Shown here piece by piece: positions 22,998 to 36,049 of a stretch of DNA of 64,000 nt. The stretch is from the NCBI RefSeq assembly GCF_900700375.1, contig NC_041716.1:15350306-15414305 (forward strand), in the 5' to 3' direction. Under the pieces are notes generated by a model. That model did no database searches, had not been told where the DNA came from, and worked only from the letters and a program-made list of their open reading frames with translations. The position numbers and the translations under genes are program-made. How positions within the stretch are numbered: the stretch's first letter is position 1; each line of letters begins with the position of its first letter. Origin of the DNA: Denticeps clupeoides (Eukaryota; Chordata; Actinopteri; Clupeiformes; Denticipitidae).

Positions 22998-25900
22998 CTA
23001 CTGGTAGGAGTAGTCTGAATAATAGTCCTGTCCTCCACCCCCTCCTCCCCTGCCTGGAGGGTAGCCCCATAATCTTATCTGACCACGGTGTGGTCGGGAT
23101 CTCATAGGCATGTGCGGTACGCCCCTTCCTCTGAAACCCCCGTGCATTACACCGTCCATCGGTTCGGGCGGGGGTCCCCTTGGTCCATACCCGCCACCGG
23201 CCATGCCATGCCGCCCGGCCATGGCAGGCCCACCCCGACAGGGCATGCCCAGTGCGGTTCCAGGGATGGGCAGGAGGCCTCGGTGCATGCCGCCACCCCG
23301 AGCGGGCCCGGGGCCAGGGTGCCCGGCGGGCTGGCACTCGGAGGGATTGTTGACGGGAGTCCTGCTGCCCTGGCTGTTAGGCGTTGAGCTGCCAGGCGTG
23401 CTGATCTTCTCAGCCATAACCCCCGTCCCTCCGTGAAGGTACATACTGGGCAGAGTGGGCGCAGCAGTCGTGGCTCCACCCGAGGCCCCTCCAATATAAC
23501 TGTTGGGCGTGGCGCACGCACTGTTCCCAACACTACCTGCCCAGAGTCCGTCCGGTGGACCCACCATCGCTTCTGCACCGTCCGTCCGTGCAGACTCCTG
23601 ACCGCCAAGTCCCGGCACGGCGCTCACATCGGCTGCATAGCTTTGCTGTGGTCCTACCTCACCCCCCCAACCGAAGGGCACTCCGAGGGAGGCTGGGGCA
23701 GCAGCGGGGTCAGGGTAGGTGACAGTCTTGAGAGAACCAGGTTCCATGGCTTTGCTCTGTACCTCATGAGAGGCAGAATGGCAGAGTGGATTAGCCGTGG
23801 CGACCAAAGGCGAGCTCAACGCCCCTCCCCCAGGGTCGGGTAAGCACTGGGGTCTGGGCCCGGGGACCAGATGAGGGACCGGAACAGTGGTCACCCCCTG
23901 AGAAGACCCCACCTCCTCAGAACCGGAGGACTGGTTGTGGTGGGCGGCTGGGGCCTGCTGAGGGAACCCTTGCAGTGAACTGTGGTTAGAGGGGGAATGA
24001 GAAGGTACCGAATAGCCCGGAGAGCCAGAGTACGGGCTCCACTGCACAGACCCAGGGCACAGGTAGCTTTGATGGGGGTTCACCCCGAAACTCGAGGCCA
24101 GGTCTTTATTTGAAGTGTTGCCCTGGGTAGAACCTGGGAATGGAGGGATGGTGGACTGCAGCGAGTCGAATTCCAAGCTCTTGTTAGCGTAGGACATTGG
24201 GCTGTTCTGCGAGGAGAGGCTGGTGACGTGGGGGTCAGGAAGAGGGGGCCGGAACTCCTCCAATTTAGGGGGAGGAGGCTGAAGCGAATCCACACGATCT
24301 TCTCCCGTTTGGCCTGAGGTGTCAACAAGCAGGGCCTCGTCCTCAGAATCCAGAGACATATCCTCTTCTTCCACACATTTATCATTCTCTGCTGAAGGTG
24401 AGAGAATGAGAGAGATAAAGAACTTAAGCATGTTTCATTCCATGGTTTTTCTGATTCCTCAGGCTAGTTGAAGTTGGAATGCTGGGAACTCTTTTTAAAA
24501 CCATCCCTCATCTAGCGACTGAGCTGTGAATATCCTGTACAAAAAAGGTTGATTTCAGGGTTTGGTACGGCCCTAGCCTGATGGACAGGTAACAGTACCA
24601 AAATCAATAATAAAAAAAATTATAATAATAGATTTCAAACAAACCCTCCCATATGTCACAGCCAACACTTTATATTGGGTGCGATATAAACAAAGCAGGT
24701 GTACACAAAGCACTGTCTCCAGACAGAATCGGAGTGCTGAGCGTCACCCGTGGTACTTGGCCGAGCTTTTAAATCCCATTTACCTGCAGACGGAGCAGTT
24801 GGCAGCTTGTCCCTACTGCTTATGCCGATCAGGCTGGAGAAGCTGTTCATGATGTCATCGATACTTGCAATCACAATCCCATGCCTGGAGAACTGTGGAA
24901 ACGTGTCGGGTCTCCTTTCTGATGAGAGAGAGAGAGCACAGACACCAGAGGAAATGGTGACTCCGTAGGAAACTACAGCCAGCCTGAGGCTACAACAGTG
25001 GGTGTGGCCTGACTTGGAAGGACAGGGATCCCACCGCATATCTGTGTCAAACTTCACAAACAATGAATACCTACACAAGAATTGACACTGCCCTCTTGCA
25101 AAAAAAGTGTTGTAGACTGTTTACAAAATGACCAGTTGGAAAAAATTGGAATTGATTGGCACATGCAGGCTTAAAACTGTGTATTTAAGAGAACATATTT
25201 TGAAAATGAATTGACCTGTTGGGGTCTGGTGCTTATCCCATTCAGACGCTCATCTCTCTGCTTTTCTCACAGGGACTGTTTCATCCTGTTCTACAGGCTG
25301 ATCATTCTGAAATGATCCAGCTATTATTGGACAGGCTGGGTGGTAGTAGCCTAGTGGGTAACACACATGCCTATGAACCAGAAGACCCAGGTTCAAATCC
25401 CACCTACTACCATTGTGTCCCTGAGCAAGACACTAAACCCAAAGTTGCTCCAGGGGGGGACTGTCCCTGTAACTACTGATTGTAAGTCTCTCTGGAAAAG
25501 GGCGTCTGAAAAATGATGTAAATGTATGAATACTTATTACAGCTTTATTGACAGTTGAAAGTTAAATCGAAGTTAAACTATCGCAGAGAGCTCACCAGTA
25601 AGGAGGATGATGTGGCGCTGATGTGTATGGTGAGCCTGTAGTTTCACCAGACAGTCCAGGTCAGGGGCGTGCCGTGAAGGTGCATCACACTCATGGTACG
25701 GAAGGAACTCGACCAAATGCTTTTTCTGATACGCTGTTAGCAGGGTCAACAAGCTCATGGCGTCACTGTTTATTCTAGGCGTCAGGGGGAAAAAAGGAAA
25801 AAAATAAGTAATTATGTATTTTTAAAGCACAGAATAAATGGGCAATGCAAACAGCTATCAGCTGCCCATTGTCCTAGAGCTAAAACCTCAAGCAGAGCTC

Positions 25901-28900
25901 AGGAGTCTTACATATTTTTACAAAAGAATTCCCATGGGTTTTCAACTACTCTAAGGCACATTTGAAAGAAAAGAAAATAGAAAAAATCACAAAAAGTTAA
26001 ATTTACCTAAATATTGTTAAACTAAATTTATGACAACCATGAAAAGAGTACCTTAAATTATTATTATTTTTTTTATCAAGAAAAATTACAAAACCATAAA
26101 AGGGCAATTACGTAAAGCCAGCGAAGATACTATAGACTTGTGCTAGTTTTAAACATAGTAGTTTTAAACATAGTAGTTTTAAACGTAGAAAAACATTCCT
26201 CACGCAGTCATACATGAACTATGTATTTCATTATACATTCATGTGTCAATCAAATTTCAATGAGCTTTCCATAACTTTATATGTTCATTTCAGATTCCAA
26301 AACTTTTCAATGCCTGAAAAATTCTCTTTTCAAATTCCAGAACTTTTCCAGGTTTTTAATGACTGCAAGAACACAGAGATTCACAATGGATAGTGAATAG
26401 TGGGGCAGTGGTGGCCTAGCGGTTAAGGAAGAGGACCCGTAATCAGAAGGTTGCCGTTTCGAATCCCGAGCTGCCAAGGTGCCACTGAGGTGCCACTGAG
26501 CAAAGCACCGTCCCCACACACTGCTCCCCGGGCGCTTGTCATGGCTGTCCACTGCTCACTCAGGGTGATGGGTTAAATGCAGAGGACAAATTTCACTGTG
26601 TATCACATGTGACAATCACTTCACTTATAAAAAAGAAAGGATAGCATCACTACTTAATGTAGAGTAATAAGAATGATAATGCTGGTCTGTCAGCTAGCAT
26701 TATATTGAAAGTTTCGGCTGGGTTTGAAGGTCTTTGGTTTCAAATTCAAATTGTATTTGTCACATACACAGTCATACTGAGCCTTGGTGTAACATTTTGA
26801 CATTCATTAGTGCAACAGACATGGTTTTTGTAAACTGTAATCAACTACGTGACATATTAGTGAATAAAACTGCTCTACAAATCGACATTTACTTTACAAA
26901 TTCCTTTAATAGATCTACTTACCGGCTGAGTTCTTTGAGTTTCTTCTGCGTTTTGCAGTGAACCTTCCACTGCCATGTAGAGCTCTGCTCTTCTAACAGT
27001 GTCAAAAACTTCTGTAACTTTTCTGTACATGCATACAAAAAAAAAACATTAAAAACTATAACCTTTTTTATTCAAATATGTTATGTATATGTAATTATTC
27101 ACACATTTGACAATAAGAATGCATAAATCTCTCCCAGAACCAGAATTATTAACAGTATTAAAACATTGACGTGTTAGGCCAATTTAACCAGTTTACACGT
27201 GCTAATTTATGCCTTACATGCACATTATTTATCCCACCATTAATAAAGCAAACACAAGGTTTGGACATTAACTTTACCATACCTAACTATACCTAAAGCA
27301 CTACGCTAGATTTATGCACTCAATATTAACCACAGTTAGCAAGGCTGTAAGCAATAAGCCCACAGTAAAAATGTTTCTAGTTTAAAATCTGTTTTCCAGT
27401 TCTTCACAGTAGTGTACTTCTGTTTGGCTCACCGAGTGTCATGGAGTCCGGGCTGAGTATGTGCTCATCAGACACGATAAGGCCTCCGGATACAAACAGC
27501 TCATTATAGGTGCGGTTCTTCACATCATCCAGACTGTCCACTCCAGCAAAACTCACAGACGGCAACTTCTTCAGTGTCACTAGGGCTGGAATCTAGTGAA
27601 AGGTGGGTTATTGTTAATTCAAGATCTGATCATGTGACCAGAGCATGTCCACCACCAGGTGCCTCTGGCAGCGTACCTTGTGCACATGCGCTGCTATGTA
27701 CTCGTTCTGAATGATGACCAAAAACTTGTCCATGCTGTTGCTGTTCTCCAGGAAACTCTGGGGATTGCACTCGGTGTTGCCAAGGCTCTTGAGATAGCCC
27801 TGCAGCAAAGGAAAAATACACGACCGATGTCAAAACATATTAGGTCAGCATTTTTCTAATGTATATATGATATTTTAATGTCAATAGGTGGACACACACA
27901 GTGCTGGCACCTAATGTTTTGGCACCTAAGAAATGCTGCAAGCAATTTTGCTGCTGAAATGTAACAATAACATATTTTTGAAGTGATTGTGTGAGGGAAA
28001 AACATACATTTTAACAGGGATGAACAGCAGTTATAAAACTGGACAATAAAGCAGATAAATAAAATTGAGAGGTTTGTTCTGACCTTGATCTCAGCACACA
28101 GCTCACTCTCCACTTCATCATGAATGTAGAACTTCAGCGTGTTCTTCTGCACCATCTCCACCAGACTCAAGAAAATGTCCGGCTTGATCTGGCCAATTAT
28201 GCTATTCGCCACGCTAGAAGTGGGGATGGGTGGAGCCGTTTCGGAGGGAGGAGCCGACACTGGGTGACTGCTTCCTGCCTGCGATGGTGATTGTTCTGCA
28301 GTACTTGTGGCGCCTGGTTCCTCGCTTGCAGGTTTTTCGCTTTTTACCCGCTTCTCTGACAGGGCCCTGATGAGGCTTGCTCAGAGCTGGAGGCTCTTTT
28401 TTAGGCATGGTGGCCTGGACTTTGGCTTGTTGGGCAGAAGAGCTGTCAGGAAGAGACACAGGTGCAGGTGGACAAGTTGGTGCAGGGCTAGGCGATGGTA
28501 CAACTGAAGGGGTAGGGATGGCAGAAACAGGGCCAGGTAAAGTGCTCGGGACAGAAACTGGGGCAGGAGGCATCCTATGGCATTCTCTGACGATCCCTGG
28601 AGGGCCGATCACGTGACTCATCCTCTCACGAAGAGTGTTGACATAACCTTGTACAGGGTGCGGGGAAATGTACTGTGATATGTAAGGAGAGAAGCCAGCA
28701 TTGCGGTTCAGCTTGCTGTTTTCCAACTTGTGCAAAGGAGGCTGGGAAATGTAGTAGATGTGCTGACTCTCCATCACTTGTTGAATGTCAACGCAGAGGT
28801 GCTGGAACTCTTCGCGGACGACAGTGTCCACCAGTGCGCCCATCGAGTGATCGTCACTCTTATGCATTGTATCTGGGACAGATGAAGGAGCTTTTTCTGG

Positions 28901-31900
28901 AGAAAACACATAGAAAACGTAATTGCATTAACAATATCTTAAGATAGTTCTGTCCCCCCCCCCACTGTAATTATGTCAGTGCAGCCATACCGGTTTTGAC
29001 GCATGGAGGGGCAAGACTCCATGTACTGAGAACAAGCCCATCTGCAGACCGGGATGGTTGCGTCTCACCACTGGAGCCAGGGCTATAGACCTCCATGCTG
29101 TCCATGCTACAGGCCATCTGGTCCTACCACGCAAACACAAAATTAAATTAACTTTACTGCCACCAGGGACGCATGTGACCGTGCAGTGCCGGTCCCAAAC
29201 CTGGGTAAATGGGAGTTCTCTCAAAAGGACTGGTTGTTGAATGAAACGTTAATATTATCATTCTTTTAAATCCAAGGTTGAGCCCAAACTTTGGGGACAG
29301 CCTAGCGAGTGAGGAAGACTCATAACCAGAAGTTTGTGGGTTCAAATACCCGAGCCGCCAAGGTGCCACACTGAGCTATGTACCCCACACACTGCTCTCT
29401 GGGCGCCTTTCACGGCTTCTCTTTCACTTTAGTGTGGAAGGCCCCTGATCGTGATTCACATGCTCTGGACCAGCACCCACCTCCAGGTAGTCTTGCGTTG
29501 CTTGCAGCTCCTCTGCCACCTTTTTCCTGAGGTCAATGTCAGACGCGTCCCTGTCCGGCTCAGAACTCAGCGTTTCCGGCATCTGATCGGCCAGATCTGT
29601 GGCTCTTTTGGCCACGGCTCTGTTCAGGGTGGCCATCAGCAGCTTCAGTAGCCGGTGCGTCTCTGAGACTGACGAGGTCGGGCCCATCCTCTCACGCAGG
29701 TCTGTGTCGCAGATGCCTATGCTGTCCATCACCGCCGACAGCGACAAGGACTGGCCCTCATCTGCCATGTCCTCTGCACCTGAATCAAAACAGAGTATAT
29801 TGTATATTATATTATATAAATAAAATATATAACTGAACACTTTTTACAGTCAATGGATCACAAGAATATATTTAATAAATTCCTGCACCAGCCATTCATT
29901 ACAGATCCTTTATAGCATCTCTGCTGATTGAACATGAAGCGTCACGTTGTTCTAGTAGAAGAGTCAAGTTAAGGAAAACCGGCATCCTGCCCTTCCAACA
30001 TGACCGTTTATAGAACGGGTCTCTCTAAAGACAGCTGTTCCTCATAACAAAATGATATGCCAGCAGCCAAGCAGACCCCCGCCAGATCACATTTCAAGGA
30101 ACAAGAATAAACACGAGGAGGTTCTGCTGCCCAGTGCAGCAATTAAACAAACGCAGTATTCTGTTCCAGCGCCACGGTAGGCTGAAACCGACTGAAGAGA
30201 TCAACGGTGTCCAATCAGACGTTCTTGTGTTTAGTATTTGTGCACATTCCCTGTGAGTAGTTATGCAAGGAGACCTGAAAGTCCCAGCAGGTCAAGATTA
30301 CAACACTCGAACTCTGAAGCATCCAGGTAATAAACTCTTGTCCTTTACAGTGAGTGAGTATTGACCTCAGATTGCACAACATAACGTGATGCTGGGCAGA
30401 GACACGTGAAACTTTTTGGGGCAGAAATCCAATGCTTATTAATAGCATTGGCACTGGTGAGCAAGAGCCAAAATCTCATTGAGTGTATTATTGTTCCATC
30501 AGGCAAACAGTACAGAAGAATAAGACACTTTTAAACTGTGTGTTAAGAATGAATACACATTACTATTAAAAAAAAAAGAAAAGAAAAAGTTGTCAATATT
30601 TTGTCCCCGCCCCCAGATCTTTACCTCGGCCTGGATCCCCATTGATGAGCAGCTCGGTCCTTAGGGACTTGCTAACTGATGCCATTTCATCATCTACCAG
30701 CTTCCGCTTGAGCCCAGATGTGTCCCAGCCCTCATTCACCCGCTCATCATGCCCAGCCTCTGCCAGCCCATCCTTCACTAGAGCCTTCTTGTGCAGCTGG
30801 ATGAGTCTCAACAGCTTCTCCATCTTGTCCTTGTCGTATTCGCCCCCCTGGCTGGGGCGAGCCCTCTGTCCCCCTCCATTGGACTGCTGGACCTGGGGCG
30901 CACTGCCAGACGGTTGCCGGTCCGAGCCTCCCCAGTCCGACATGGGGCTGTATTCTTCAGCCCCGGCAGGGGAGGGAGCTTGCCCCCCTCCACCATACTC
31001 TGGACCAGGGATCCGGGTAGCTGGTACGAGCTGGAACCGTAAATGTAGGAGCGCGCAGCAGGTCCATGTTGGGTTTCACCCTAGGGCTGGTGCTGATATT
31101 CCCGCGGTCGTCCAAGTTCTGCCGGTACTCGGCGAGGTGAGACAAGTTGCCTGAGGTGCGCTCACGGCGGTTCAAGTAGTCCATGGCCTGGTGCTCCACC
31201 CCAGAGACCACGTCCTTGGGGGGGTTGGAGCGCAGCTTGAGCAGCGCGTGGTGCAGCGCGGGGAGAAAGGGGTCCAAGTAGCAGGGGACAGGTGACGTGG
31301 GTTCCGATTGAGACAGGCATTCTTTCTCCACAGAGCACTTTGAGGCTGTTTGTGCACAGAAAACGCACGATAAATTAGACAAAAAAAAAAAACTAAACAA
31401 TAGTGAAAGAATAAAATGCTTTCAGCACTTACAACATCTGGTCACCAGCCTGGGCTCCTGGAAGATGAACAGCGCCTGAACGCCCCTCTCCAACCTCCCT
31501 CTCCTTTCTGGAGATTCAGAGGACCGAAAGAGAAACGGAGACGTGTCACATGCATGTGCAGACCAAGCTCAAAGACAGATGTGGAGGTGGACTTATTACC
31601 TTTAGACGTGTGCATCTGGCTGGACGACAGCAGGAAGAGAAATCCTTTATCCATTAAAGGCTTCACCAGCACCTTCACAAGAGAAATGCAGTGAAGCTCC
31701 ATATTGCAGAAATAACTGAATCTGTGGTAATTGCTGTGACTGTGACACTGAATCAGTCGTCTGACATAGGACCTTATGCAAGAAGAACTCATATTAATGT
31801 GTTAATATTCTTTTCATTGTTAACATTAGGCACAATCTACAGCCAATAAACCACAAATGTCATTTGCGACCATATTACAATAAAATAATGAACTATTTTA

Positions 31901-34900
31901 TCATTGATGCAAAACGCAAGTTAACGTTGAGACATATTTTTCCTCCAATGTTGACCAGTCCATATTTCATTACCAAAGATGCAAAGGGTGCAAATCCCTG
32001 AGATCCTTACCATTCTGTCTCTTTCCAGCTTTTGAATAAGTCCACTCAGGCAGTTCCCAGTCTTGCTCTTACTGACCACCTCAAACAGGCTGCAGTACAT
32101 CCCACACTTCAACACTGAAGTGCAAATTCCAACATAATTACTCACTCAACCTCTACGTGACATAAAAAAATGTAAAAAAGATATCAATTTGCTCACCCTC
32201 TCTGCCGCTGCTGTATGTATCCCAGGAGAACAGAACGGACGGGATCTTCCTTTTCACCTGATCCAACTGCATTGCCAAGTTGATGTCCAGCTTTTCAGGC
32301 CTGAGACAAGAAGCGTGTACTAAGAACCTGTCCACTAAGCACTGTGTTCTCTCATATACGAAAGTGGTCACTTACAATCTAAATGGGAGAAAAGGGAGTG
32401 TGGAGGACCTCACGCTGATCTGAAAAAGCTCCTCCCCTTTATTTAACAGCATCCCACTCCACACAGTGTACCTGCGTCTCACTACCAAACACACAGGGTC
32501 GTGGATGTGAAAGCAGAAGAGACAACAAAGGTATGTTCGCTAGAAGGGAATAAGACACTGGGACCTACCTCTTTTCGCTTCAAGCGTAGGGCAGCTGAGC
32601 CTAAAATAAAACCAAAAGTTTGGAGTTTGCAGACTTAAAGGCTTTGAACCATGTCACATTATTTAGTAGTTCTCAACTTTTGTGTGCCGCCTAGAAGTCT
32701 GTCTTACCTATTGGCCACAGGTCCTGATTCTTTGCCTTTGTACTGAAAGGACAGCACTGCATATGGACATACATGCCGGGGTCGCGACCTCAGCTCCTCG
32801 AACGCAAATTCATAGAAAAATTGCTGTGGAGGAAGGAAAGAAAGAAAGAAATTCATTGCTGACTACAACATTACCTTGTGTTGTTTGGAGAGCATATGGG
32901 TCCATTTGGTTGGTTTTAGAAAGATCCGTGCAGCAGTGCCGACCTGAGTGTGTTCGAACGCCCTGTAGGACAGCAGCGACGTCACCTTGCTGGCATTTTT
33001 CGACACGTGGCAATCGAACTTCGGCGTGGGGTCCAGGGTGTTTTTGGGGGTGTGCTCGTGAATGCTCTTCACTCTGCCCTGCATAACCAAAACGGCATCT
33101 CAATAAATCTGCCGAGGTGTGGTGCGGATCAGGCGAACCCGAAAATGGAAACGCAAAGCACTTGCCTTCATCATTCTGAACACCACGATGTCTCCAGTTG
33201 CACCCACTTCGAAGGGATTCATTTGCAACAGGTCAGAGTACTTCGCTAAGTAAACCCCTTTATTGAAGCAGAAAAAAAAAAAAAAAAAAAAAAACAGGTT
33301 AAGGAAAATTTATCCCAAATAACAACGGCAGCTCGCAGATGGGACCCCCTGACTGACCTTTACTCGGGTTTCCCAGCATGCTGATCCGTGCATGACCCAC
33401 GGCGAGGCCTTTTTCACAGATGGAGCGGACCTGCAGAGAGAGCCACAGCCCTGCGGTGGTCAGTATTGGTACGGTGCGTACGACACCTTACCCACATCAG
33501 CCACAAAAACCCAAACTTATTTCGTACGTCATCGTTACTTTTGCATTCTGAACAGCGGTGGCCACTTTCCCTTCAAAAGCCGCCCGTTCTTACCTTGTCC
33601 TTTTCAGGCAGAAGAAAAGCGTAGGTTTCTGCGAGCTCGGCGTCAGTTCGGCCGGCCTGTTTCAGTTCCCTTTTCTTCTCAACAAACTGCGACAAAACAT
33701 CGAAAGAGAATTCCGCAATCAATCCAAAAAATGCGTAACGCGCGACTGCGCACAGGAGTGGGTTTTTTTTTTCGGTTTTTCGTCAAGCTTACTTCCTTCT
33801 CGAGCAGCTCGCTGTGAATGAGGTGGGCTTTGGTGTATGTAAACGCTCCTCGTGAAGAAGCTTCCAGGTAGAGGGACGAGACGAGCTTCACCAGGTCCTC
33901 AAACTCGCGGGATTCTGGGGGCAAGGGCTGGAACAGTCCTGCAGATCACATGGCGTTATAGCGAGAATTCCGGAGGACGGCAACAACACACGTCGTAGAA
34001 TTAAAACCGACAGACGTGAAATTCAATGGTTAAGGTAGCTAAGGCAGCTGGCTGGTGTTCAATATCTATAAAAAGTTGCATTTTCAAACATCACACTTCG
34101 AAAGCAGAATTTATCATCTTTACTTGATAAGGAAAACTATATTTCAGGAATACAGACAGCAGTACTCTACGGAGAAAAAAAACGAATGAACTCTGAGCTC
34201 AGACGAGCCTCATGCTGATCCTTTCACTTGGGCGAAAACACGGCGTCAAGTGACCCCTACGCCACAAGGCCTACCGGACGAACATCTTCAGGGAAGCGGC
34301 GTCACAAGATACGTCTCGAATCCTTCGCGCGGGCGGAAACCGAAACCGTAAGAAAAAGTTTACATCAAAGCCAGGCCGGTCCGGTGAACATTCCTCCGAA
34401 GGCATCACGCGCCCCGCCTCGTACCTGTTGCAGGTTAACCGAGCCTGCTCATTACCATGGCAACCTGACTAAACACCGGGTGCCTTCCCCTGCTGCCACC
34501 CGGGGCCTGCAGGAATAATAGAGCTCGTGTCGGGTGGGGTGGCGACCTGGCCTGCCCGGGTGGGGTGTTCAGAGTCAGGCCTGGCAGGCCCGGGTCACAC
34601 GGTGGGCCACGCTGCACCCGACGAAGTAGGAGTGGCGAGGCACCCCACGCACTGGTCTGACTCGCTTTAGTCCACGCCGCGAGCCCCGAGTGGCAGGACT
34701 TTTAAGGAGGAGGGGGGTCGGGGTGACGGGGGGGGGGGTCCCCGCAAATCCGCGTCGCCGGCGCTCTCCGCCTGGAGCCCCGCCACGGTAAAACTAAGAG
34801 CTGCACCCCGGGGTGACGGACGGGAGAAACGGAACGCGGAGCCGCCGACGCGGCGTGTAAGAGGACACAACCTTTCCGCTCCTTCAGCTTCCGGGGAATC

Positions 34901-35181
34901 TGGAAATTCCTCCTCGGCAGCTCGTCGCCGATTTTCTGGGTCGCGGGGGAAGACCTGCCGCTGCCTCTCGCGTCCGCCACACCGCCTTTCCGGCGCTCGG
35001 AAGCATCCTGCTCAGACATTTGCTCGTCTTCACATCCAGCCTGTTCGCCATTTTGCTTGGATGTGGCCGAAGCAGTGGCCGACAACAACTGGTGCTTGGA
35101 GTTACAGCTCTCCGCGGAGAGGCCGTCCGACCTGCGGCTCTCCTTCTCCTTCTTCCGGTCCGGGTTAGCATTGCAGGCCAT
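22998..35181 (-). CDS. tasor: TASOR, scaffold subunit of the HUSH silencing complex
   Basis: TASOR (FAM208A) with MPP8 and periphilin forms HUSH, which silences retroelements and intronless DNA through H3K9me3. Exons run right to left. The first is 34872-35181 (MACNANPD..., ending [11 protein letters not shown]). The pseudo-PARP domain follows: 33793-33938 ([20 protein letters not shown]), 33594-33686, 33358-33430 ([20 protein letters not shown]), 33173-33255, 32946-33078 ([21 protein letters not shown]) and 32708-32824 ([18 protein letters not shown]). Then come the domain with [12 protein letters not shown] (32.0-32.1 kb), 30625-31345 ([21 protein letters not shown]), 29484-29780 and 28.1-28.9 kb. 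The conserved C-terminal part is at 25.6-28.2 kb ([51 protein letters not shown]), and 24780-24920 follows. The last exon, 22998-24395, starts with [11 protein letters not shown] and is Pro/Ser/Gly-rich, ending in an RGG-like DYYSDYSYQ tail. Frame shifts are suspected near 28370 and 31010 only. Confidence 0.92.
25336..25530 (+). repeat. SINE family B in tasor intron
   Basis: A well-preserved copy: GGTAGTAGCCTAGTGGGTAA head, CCCAGGTTCAAATCCCACC box B, CCTGAGCAAGACACTAAACC, GGGGGGACTGTCCCTGTAAC and a GTCTCTCTGGAAAAGGGCG tail. Confidence 0.9.
26144..26190. repeat. 15-bp minisatellite, three units
   Basis: TAGTTTTAAACATAG is repeated three times, with one base difference in the last unit, in a tasor intron. 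Confidence 0.85.
26402..26627 (+). repeat. SINE family A, near-complete copy in tasor intron
   Basis: GTGGCCTAGCGGTTAAGG (box A) and CCGTTTCGAATCCCGAG (box B) are followed by CAAAGCACCGTCCCCACAC and the ACAATCACTTCACTT tail. This is one of the best copies to define the family. Confidence 0.9.
29292..29440 (+). repeat. SINE family A, diverged partial copy
   Basis: The head AGCCTAGCGAGTGAGGAAG and AGCCGCCAAGGTGCCACAC are clear; the 3' tail is shortened. It lies in a tasor intron. Confidence 0.75.
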
Positions 35182-35410
35182 TTTCCGGACGCCGCCGAGC
35201 TCTTCTGGGAGCGCAGAACCTGGTAACGGCGCCGCTTTGCTGAGAGCCTCTCCTCGTCAACCAGCCTCCGCCATTATGCCTCTGACATAAACCCCCTCCA
35301 CCACTGCAGAGCCCTGGCGTCACTCTGTTTACACCGACGGCGGCGGACGCCCCCTGCAGGCGACGGGCGCGCATTGCACACGCCCGGCGGCCAGAGGAGG
35401 GAGGGATGGG
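34200..35410. promoter_or_regulatory. CpG island at tasor promoter and first exon
   Basis: The stretch is GC-rich with frequent CG and G-runs (for example near 34730), covering the first tasor coding exon and its upstream flank. It fits a broad unmethylated vertebrate promoter. Confidence 0.75.
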
Positions 35411-36049
35411 CAGATGAGGGCTTATTCTTTTTCTTTCTTTTTTTCTTTTTTTTTTTTATATACGTGTGAATACGACTCCCAGAAATGTAAACAAGTTTTA
35501 ATGAAACACAGAAATTCGTGGAAAATCACTCTTGTCCAGGGTTGGGTTGAATAATCACAATGCACAAAAAAAAAATTATGTAATGAAATTTTAGGGTACA
35601 TTTTCTTTAAATGCATGTCTAAAACCATTATTTATTTATTGATGGCGCTGACTGTCATCCATATATGCATTTCAGTGTTTTATACATTTATTTGCTTTAT
35701 GTTACAGCAGATGTCATCTATTCTCTTATTTCATAATACAGAGTAACTGTATTCTAAACAATGTGACATGGACTGAATACAAATACATCATTTTTATATT
35801 CTGAATACATCAGATGAGTTGCCATTTGCCTTCTAAATGACTTGTCCACGTCAAGCTCTGTATTTTACGAGTCATTCCAGTGAATGTCAAATAAAAGGTA
35901 CAATTCACAATTCACATCGGTCATATCGAACCCCAAAGTATGTTATAGCTGCTAATGAAATGTTTACATTTTCAAACACCGAATTGCGTCACCTGCAATA
36001 AACTTCTGTTCATTTGGACTGGTTCAAATAAGGCTGGTGTTAAGAAGAA
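35411..36049. other. Short intergenic region between tasor promoter and asb14 3' end
   Basis: AT-rich, with a T/C-rich tract at about 35427-35458. It must contain the asb14 3' untranslated region (minus strand). No exon or known repeat was recognised. Confidence 0.5.
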
